From assembly GCA_934565655.1 (NCBI GenBank), contig CAKTIE010000034.1:1-10688 (forward strand): a stretch of 10,688 nucleotides of DNA, in the 5' to 3' direction. A program made the position numbers and the translations under genes. Source of the DNA: an uncultured Oscillospiraceae bacterium. GTDB lineage: Bacteria > Bacillota > Clostridia > Oscillospirales > Oscillospiraceae. A model generated the notes under the pieces. It ran no database searches. It saw only the letters and a program-made list of their open reading frames with translations, and was not told the DNA's origin. Positions 7,071-10,688 of the stretch are shown one piece after another (the stretch's first letter is position 1; every line of letters starts with the position of its first letter).

Positions 7071-7120
7071 ATCATAAAAAGCACCCTGTTCCTTGCGGAA
7101 CAGGGTGCTTTTATGATTTA
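7068..7120 (+). terminator. Long hairpin terminator of the sortase gene, overlapping its stop codon
   Basis: GCACCCTGTTCC (7081-7092) pairs perfectly with GGAACAGGGTGC (7097-7108) across a TTGC loop. The stem extends through A-rich and T-rich arms and TAAATCAT (7068-7075) / ATGATTTA (7113-7120), with a single extra A in the left arm. The total is about 24 pairs. The first three bases of the left arm are the sortase TAA. The T-rich right arm supports + strand termination, and symmetry would let it work from the other strand too. Confidence 0.9.
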
Positions 7121-7178
7121 GATAAAAGAGAAGAGAGAAAAGTGAAAAGTTGCGGTGTGCCGCTGACGCGGCACAATG
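7121..7178. repeat. Purine-rich stretch plus small palindrome, possible interspersed repeat
   Basis: An A/G-only-like run (about 7121-7150) is followed by GTGCCGC (7157-7163) / GCGGCAC (7168-7174) around a TGAC loop. I recall similar short intergenic cassettes in gut Oscillospirales genomes. Only one copy is in the window, so repeat status cannot be shown here. Confidence 0.3.
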
Positions 7179-7219
7179 AAAAAGCAAAGTCTCTGGCCTG
7201 ACCAGAGACTTTGTTTTTT
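7179..7219 (-). terminator. Bidirectional hairpin terminator downstream of the rhomboid-like gene
   Basis: CAAAGTCTCTGG (7185-7196) pairs perfectly with CCAGAGACTTTG (7202-7213) around a CCTGA loop. Read on the - strand it is followed by GCTTTTT (complement of 7179-7185), and on the + strand by TTTTTT (7214-7219). It therefore ends the rhomboid-like gene, whose stop is at 7218-7220, and can also catch + strand read-through from the sortase unit. Confidence 0.9.
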
Positions 7220-8087
7220 ACTCCGTAAAGTGGACGTGGGTGAAGATGTGATCCTGGCAGAAGCAGTGATAGCCTGCGCACTTGCTGCAATAGCGGAATT
7301 GCAGGTCGGGATAGTCCGTATCCGTGCGGCCGCAGACGGCGCACTTGTGGTGATAGCCCTGCTTCTGCTCCTGCTTTTGCTGCTGTTGGGCGGCCCGCTT
7401 GAACTGCACCGTCTGGGGACGATGGCGGTAGGCGGCGCGGCCGGCCATATAGTGGACCTCCGGCCAGATGAACACGGCGAAGTTCAGCAGTGCGATCACC
7501 GGCAGCAGCGCACCGCCCCAGTTGCCCGCGATCAGGCTGCGCAGCACGTCATAGGCAAACAGCGCCGCGTCCAGATACGCCAGCCACTTCATCTTGATGG
7601 GGATGATGAAGAACAGCAGCACCTGCGTATCCGGGAACAGGAATGCGAAGGCAAAGAACATGGACAGGTTCACATAATAGGAGCCCGCCACGGTATAGCT
7701 CTGGCCGGAGATGAGGCTGGCGATCAGTACGCCCACCGCCGTCAGCAGTACGCCGCTGATGTAGTAGAGGGTGAACTTGGCAGTGCCCCACTGGCGCTCC
7801 AGCGTGGAGCCGATCCAGTAGTAGAAATACAGGCTGATCAGCAGCCAGAAGATACCGCTGCTGGTGGGAACGAACACATAAGTGATGATGCGCCACAGCT
7901 CGCCCTTCAGCACGGCGGCGGTATTCAGCGTCAGGAACGCCAGGGCGTTGGCGTCGTTGGGCTGCGTGAACATCATAAGCAGATATACGATGACATTTCC
8001 GGCCACCACATAGAGCATCAGGTTGGGGATGCCGAAACGGGGGTGCCGCGCGCAGAAGCGCTGCACCGCGTCATAGAGTTTTTTCAA
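7218..8087 (-). CDS. Rhomboid-fold membrane protein lacking catalytic motif, with C-terminal zinc-ribbon-like tail
   Basis: This 289-residue protein has about six membrane segments (roughly 22-41, 77-95, 105-127, 139-165, 168-188, 191-208). Rhomboid hallmarks are visible: WRIITYVF (65-72) and the loop motif GSTLERQWGTAKFTLYYI (93-110) with its conserved Glu-Arg and Gly. The GxSG serine motif expected in the fourth segment is replaced by AGSYYVNLSMFFAFAF, and the last segment has no Ala-His pair, so proteolysis is unlikely. After a Gln-rich linker (232-243), the C-terminal tail carries Cys 249, 252, 267, 270, 275 and 277 with several His, a likely zinc-binding unit in the cytoplasm. The start is TTG (8085-8087): AGGAGG lies 8 bases upstream and no better ATG exists. 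A pseudo-rhomboid could bind or chaperone membrane proteins; that is inference. It has its own promoter and terminator. Confidence 0.8.
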   Translation of the reverse strand: MKKLYDAVQRFCARHPRFGIPNLMLYVVAGNVIVYLLMMFTQPNDANALAFLTLNTAAVLKGELWRIITYVFVPTSSGIFWLLISLYFYYWIGSTLERQWGTAKFTLYYISGVLLTAVGVLIASLISGQSYTVAGSYYVNLSMFFAFAFLFPDTQVLLFFIIPIKMKWLAYLDAALFAYDVLRSLIAGNWGGALLPVIALLNFAVFIWPEVHYMAGRAAYRHRPQTVQFKRAAQQQQKQEQKQGYHHKCAVCGRTDTDYPDLQFRYCSKCAGYHCFCQDHIFTHVHFTE

Positions 8088-8095
8088 GAAAGGTT

Positions 8096-8101
8096 CCTCC
8101 T
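8096..8101 (-). promoter_or_regulatory. Strong ribosome binding site supporting the TTG start
   Basis: AGGAGG on the - strand (CCTCCT on +) lies 8 bases before the TTG at 8087-8085. The site decides for this rare start codon in the rhomboid-like gene. Confidence 0.8.
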
Positions 8102-8128
8102 GTGATTTCAGATCGGGATTTGTGTTAC

Positions 8129-8157
8129 ATTGTACCCTATATGGCAGGAAAAGTCAT
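8129..8157 (-). promoter_or_regulatory. Sigma-A-type promoter of the rhomboid-like gene
   Basis: On the - strand, ATGACT (8157-8152, 4/6 match to TTGACA) and TACAAT (8134-8129, 5/6 match to TATAAT) are separated by 17 bases. Transcription would start near 8122, giving a leader of about 35 bases before the TTG. Confidence 0.65.
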
Positions 8158-8240
8158 TACTATTTTTTGAATAATTGGAGAAAGAGTTGTTTCGCTCTCC
8201 GGCATAGCATTTACCTTGTTTCCACAGCGCCCTCTTAAAA

Positions 8241-8298
8241 CAATCCCTCCGTCAAAATCTTCGATTTTGACACCTCCCTTTACACAAGGGAGGCTTTT
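8241..8298. repeat. Double-palindrome intergenic element, terminator-like
   Basis: GTCAAAATC (8251-8259) / GATTTTGAC (8263-8271) with a TTC loop is followed directly by CCTCCCTT (8273-8280) / AAGGGAGG (8286-8293) with a TACAC loop, then CTTTTA. Two tight hairpins and a T-run resemble a + strand terminator, yet no + strand gene ends here. The 'CCTCCCTTTACACAAGGGAGG'-type core is one I associate with repeated intergenic elements in Ruminococcaceae genomes. With one copy here, this stays a suggestion. The rest of the 8102-8401 gap holds the rhomboid promoter and the iorB terminator; no gene is seen in it. Confidence 0.45.
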
Positions 8299-8331
8299 AT
8301 TCTCCCTCCCCACGAAATTGTATCAATCCGC

Positions 8332-8372
8332 AAAAAAAGAGCAGCCCGCCGGGACGGCGGGCCGCTCTTTTT
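8332..8372 (-). terminator. Bidirectional hairpin terminator downstream of iorB
   Basis: AAAAAGAGC (8334-8342) and GCCCGCCG (8344-8351) pair with CGGCGGGC (8355-8362) and GCTCTTTTT (8364-8372) around a GGA loop, with one internal A/C mismatch. On the - strand the hairpin runs into TTTTTTT (complement of 8332-8338), the classical end of an operon. It sits 30 bases past the iorB stop at 8402-8404. Confidence 0.9.
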
Positions 8373-8401
8373 CAGAGATATGGTACAGAAGAGGATCGCG
8401 T

Positions 8402-8989
8402 TTATTTACCGGCCTTGGCAGCCTCGCGTCCGGCGCGGAAGGCCTTCAGGTTCAGCTCCTTCACCTTGGCGGGGACGGTCTCGGCCACGATCTGCTCCCA
8501 GTCGATTTCGGGGCAGCCCAGAGAATCGCACATGGCGCCGAACAGCACCACGTTCATGCACTTGGCGTTGCCCAGCTGGATGGCGATATCGCTGGCGGGA
8601 ACGGCGATGGTCTTGAAGTTCTTCTGCATAGCCTCGATGCAGCCCTCGGGATACTCCTCGGCGCCGGAGGCGATGGTGGTGGACTTGATGGCGTAGTCAT
8701 TGATGACGGCCACACCGTCGGGATTCAGGAACTCCGCGTAGCGGACGGCTTCCATCTTCTCCAGTGCCACCATGATGTCAGCCTCGCCCTTGCCGAACAC
8801 GGGGCCGTACACCTTGTCGCCCCAGCGGACCTGGGTGGACACGGAGCCGCCGCGCTGGGCCATACCGTGGACCTCGCTCTGCTTGACATCATAACCGGCC
8901 TTCATAAAACCGTTGGACATGATCTTGGAGATCAGGATCGCGCCCTGACCGCCAACGCCAACCAACAGACAGCTCTTTACGTTAGACAT
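8402..8989 (-). CDS. iorB: Indolepyruvate:ferredoxin oxidoreductase, beta subunit
   Basis: This 195-residue protein matches the gamma-type domain of 2-oxoacid:ferredoxin oxidoreductases. Visible are GVGGQG (11-16) near the N-terminus, SEVHGMAQRGGSV (38-50), ADIMVALEKMEAVRYAEFL (70-88) and GNAKCMNVVLFGA (140-152). With IorA it forms the cytoplasmic enzyme that oxidatively decarboxylates indolepyruvate and other aryl-pyruvates to aryl-acetyl-CoA, reducing ferredoxin. This is a step of aromatic amino acid fermentation, or of synthesis when run in reverse. The start is set at ATG 8989: AGGAGG (8999-9004) lies 9 bases upstream inside the iorA end, and the ATG follows the iorA stop after one base. 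An upstream in-frame TTG at 9019 would add ten basic residues and overlap iorA, so it is not preferred. A strong terminator follows. Confidence 0.9.
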   Translation of the reverse strand: MSNVKSCLLVGVGGQGAILISKIMSNGFMKAGYDVKQSEVHGMAQRGGSVSTQVRWGDKVYGPVFGKGEADIMVALEKMEAVRYAEFLNPDGVAVINDYAIKSTTIASGAEEYPEGCIEAMQKNFKTIAVPASDIAIQLGNAKCMNVVLFGAMCDSLGCPEIDWEQIVAETVPAKVKELNLKAFRAGREAAKAGK

Positions 8990-8990
8990 G

Positions 8991-10688
8991 TTACTTCTCC
9001 TCCTTTTCGATAGCACCAACGGGGCAGGCCTGGGCGCAGACGGTGCAGCCCACGCACTGGGTGCGGTCCACAGCCGCCTTGCCGTTCTCCAGAGAGATGG
9101 CGGGGCAGCCCACCTTCAGGCAGCTCTTGCAGCCCACGCACTTGTCGGTATTGACCACACACATGCCCAGATCGTGCTTCACGCGCTTGATCAGCAGGCA
9201 GGGACGGCGGGTAACGATGGCGGGGTGCTTGCCCTCATTCAGGGCGGCCACGGCGGTGTTGACGGTGGCCTTCATGGCGGCCAGATCCTGAGGATCCACG
9301 GTCAACACGGGATCGAAGCCATAGGTCTTGAAGATGCTCTCCACGCTCAGCATGGGGGCCTCCTCGCCCATCAGGGTGAAGCCGGAGCCGGGGTTGTCCT
9401 GATGGCCGGTCATGCCGGTGATGCGGTTATCCAGCACGCAGGGGATCATGCGGCCGTTGTTGTAGATGATCTCGGCAGCGCCGGTCATGCCGCTGTGGAA
9501 GAAGGTGGAGTCGCCCATGACGCCGAACACCACCTTATCGGTGACGCCCTCGCGCTGGAAGGACTTGGCCATGCCCATGCCGGCGGAGAAGCCGCCGCCC
9601 ATGCAGATGCACACGTCCATGCAGTTCAGGGGAGGCGCGAAGCCCAGGGTGTAGCAGCCGATATCGCCGGTGACCACATAGTTCTTGTTCTTGGACAGGG
9701 TGTAGAAGAAGCCGCGGTGGGGGCAGCCGGGGCACAGTGCGGGAGGACGCTTGGCCACCTGCACATCGGTGATGGTCTTGTAGTTGGGCTTGATACCCAG
9801 CACGCGCTCACGCACCAGCTCGGTGTTCAGCTCGTACATGACGCCGGTCAGCTCCTTGCCGACGCAGTCGATACCGGCGGCCTTGATCTCGTTCTCCATG
9901 AACGGCTCCAGCTCTTCGATAACGTACAGCTTCTCCACCTTGGAGGCGAAGTCGCGGATCAGGTTCATGGGCAGAGGATAGGTCAGGCCCAGCTTCAGGA
10001 AGGAGGTGCCCTCAGGGAACACTTCCTTGGCATACTCATAGGCGATAGAGGCGGTGATGACGCCCACCTTGCCGTCGCCCATCTCCAGCTTGTTCAGGCC
10101 GTTCTCCAGAGCGGTGGTGCAGCCGTACTCGGCCAGCTTCACCAGACGCTCCTCCACGATGGGGTGATTGGCGTAGGCGTTGGCGGGAGCGCAGACGAAC
10201 TTGCGGGTGTTGCGCTTGTACTCGGGGGCCACATGCTCGGTGCGCTCACCGAACTCCACCAGGCCCTTGGAGTGACAGACGCGGGTGGTGGTGCGGTACA
10301 GCACGGGGGTATCGAACTTCTCGGAGATCTCGCAGGCCAGCTTCACGAAGTCCTTGCACTCCTGGGCGTCAGAGGGCTCCACCATGGCGATCTTGGCGGC
10401 GCGGGCATAGTGGCGGTTGTCCTGCTCGTTCTGGGAGGAATGGCAGGAGGGGTCGTCAGCGGAGACCACCACGAAGGCGCCGTTGACGCCCATGTAACCG
10501 GCGGTGAACAGGGGGTCGGCGGCTACGTTCAGGCCCACCATCTTCATGGTGCAGAAGGCACGGGAACCGGCCACGGCAGCGCCGTAAGCCACCTCGGCGG
10601 CGACCTTCTCGTTGGGAGCCCACTCGCAGTACACGTCCTTGCCGTACTGGGGCATGTTCTCCAGGATCTCGGTGCTGGGGGTGCCGGG
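8991..10688 (-). CDS. iorA: Indolepyruvate:ferredoxin oxidoreductase, alpha subunit (5' partial)
   Basis: The frame is open from the right edge to TAA 8991-8993, giving 565 visible residues. The first ones, PGTPSTEILEN, are the conserved start of the pyrimidine-binding domain, so only a few dozen N-terminal residues are missing. In order are WAPNEKVA, GLNVAADPLF, SADDPSCHSSQNEQDNR, and the CPGCPHR motif. The thiamine diphosphate domain with GDIGCYTLG, GDSTFFHSG and DNRITGMTGHQDNPGSG follows. At the C-terminus are two ferredoxin-type clusters, CVGCKSCLKVGCP and CVGCTVCAQACP, which carry [4Fe-4S] centres. This is the typical IorA layout. The enzyme binds thiamine diphosphate, removes CO2 from aryl-pyruvates and passes electrons through its clusters to ferredoxin, together with IorB encoded directly downstream. 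No promoter is visible; it should lie past the right edge. Confidence 0.95.
   Translation of the reverse strand, partial: PGTPSTEILENMPQYGKDVYCEWAPNEKVAAEVAYGAAVAGSRAFCTMKMVGLNVAADPLFTAGYMGVNGAFVVVSADDPSCHSSQNEQDNRHYARAAKIAMVEPSDAQECKDFVKLACEISEKFDTPVLYRTTTRVCHSKGLVEFGERTEHVAPEYKRNTRKFVCAPANAYANHPIVEERLVKLAEYGCTTALENGLNKLEMGDGKVGVITASIAYEYAKEVFPEGTSFLKLGLTYPLPMNLIRDFASKVEKLYVIEELEPFMENEIKAAGIDCVGKELTGVMYELNTELVRERVLGIKPNYKTITDVQVAKRPPALCPGCPHRGFFYTLSKNKNYVVTGDIGCYTLGFAPPLNCMDVCICMGGGFSAGMGMAKSFQREGVTDKVVFGVMGDSTFFHSGMTGAAEIIYNNGRMIPCVLDNRITGMTGHQDNPGSGFTLMGEEAPMLSVESIFKTYGFDPVLTVDPQDLAAMKATVNTAVAALNEGKHPAIVTRRPCLLIKRVKHDLGMCVVNTDKCVGCKSCLKVGCPAISLENGKAAVDRTQCVGCTVCAQACPVGAIEKEEK

Noticed and set aside
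4839..7187. Very long open frame on the - strand (782 codons)
   Set aside because: It runs antisense through the peptidoglycan-binding gene and the sortase gene, both of which have good binding sites and family motifs. Its product is low-complexity His/Ala/Gly/Val-rich with no domain. It is a by-product of GC-rich codon use.
7176..8105. 309-codon open frame on the + strand
   Set aside because: It is antisense to the rhomboid-like gene, starts inside a terminator hairpin region and lacks any recognisable domain or ribosome binding site.
1..10688. CRISPR array, tRNA or rRNA genes
   Set aside because: No regularly spaced direct repeats, cloverleaf-like segments or rRNA-like stretches were noticed on either strand.

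Overview
The window is GC-rich (about 60% by eye) with strong AGGAGG-type ribosome binding sites. It carries an anaerobic 2-oxoacid:ferredoxin oxidoreductase and a class B sortase. Together with the intergenic sequence style, this suggests a gut-type Clostridia chromosome, probably Oscillospirales/Ruminococcaceae-like, holding a prophage or prophage remnant. The taxonomic call is inference from protein style and was not searched.

Positions 1-6026, all on the + strand, are a tightly packed virion gene block. It starts with the C-terminus of an N4-gp56-type major capsid protein. Next come a 70-aa protein of unknown role, a 119-aa probable neck/connector protein, and a 569-aa tail-hub ('nozzle'-like) protein with repeated beta-strand blades. 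These are followed by a 252-aa coiled-coil plus beta-domain minor tail protein and a 524-aa tail fibre with a collar-type, His-rich C-terminal tip. The last gene encodes a 373-aa peptidoglycan-binding plus long-helix protein, a candidate ejected or internal virion protein. No tape measure, tail tube or sheath is visible between capsid and fibre, which fits a short-tailed (podovirus-like) particle. Lysis genes, integrase and tRNA are absent at this end.

Positions 6027-7120 hold a self-contained transcription unit: promoter, leader hairpin, a lipoprotein form of class B sortase, and a very long hairpin terminator that includes its stop codon. It sits where the virion block stops, so it is either the first host gene beyond the prophage or a moron-type cargo gene.

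Positions 7121-10688 are host-like and on the - strand. They encode a rhomboid-fold membrane protein that lacks recognisable catalytic residues and ends in a Cys/His-rich zinc-binding-like tail (TTG start, own promoter and terminator). Beyond an intergenic stretch of about 300 bases, with a palindromic repeat-like element and a terminator, lies iorB-iorA, the indolepyruvate:ferredoxin oxidoreductase operon. iorA runs off the right edge. The sortase and rhomboid units converge on a pair of strong hairpins at 7068-7219.
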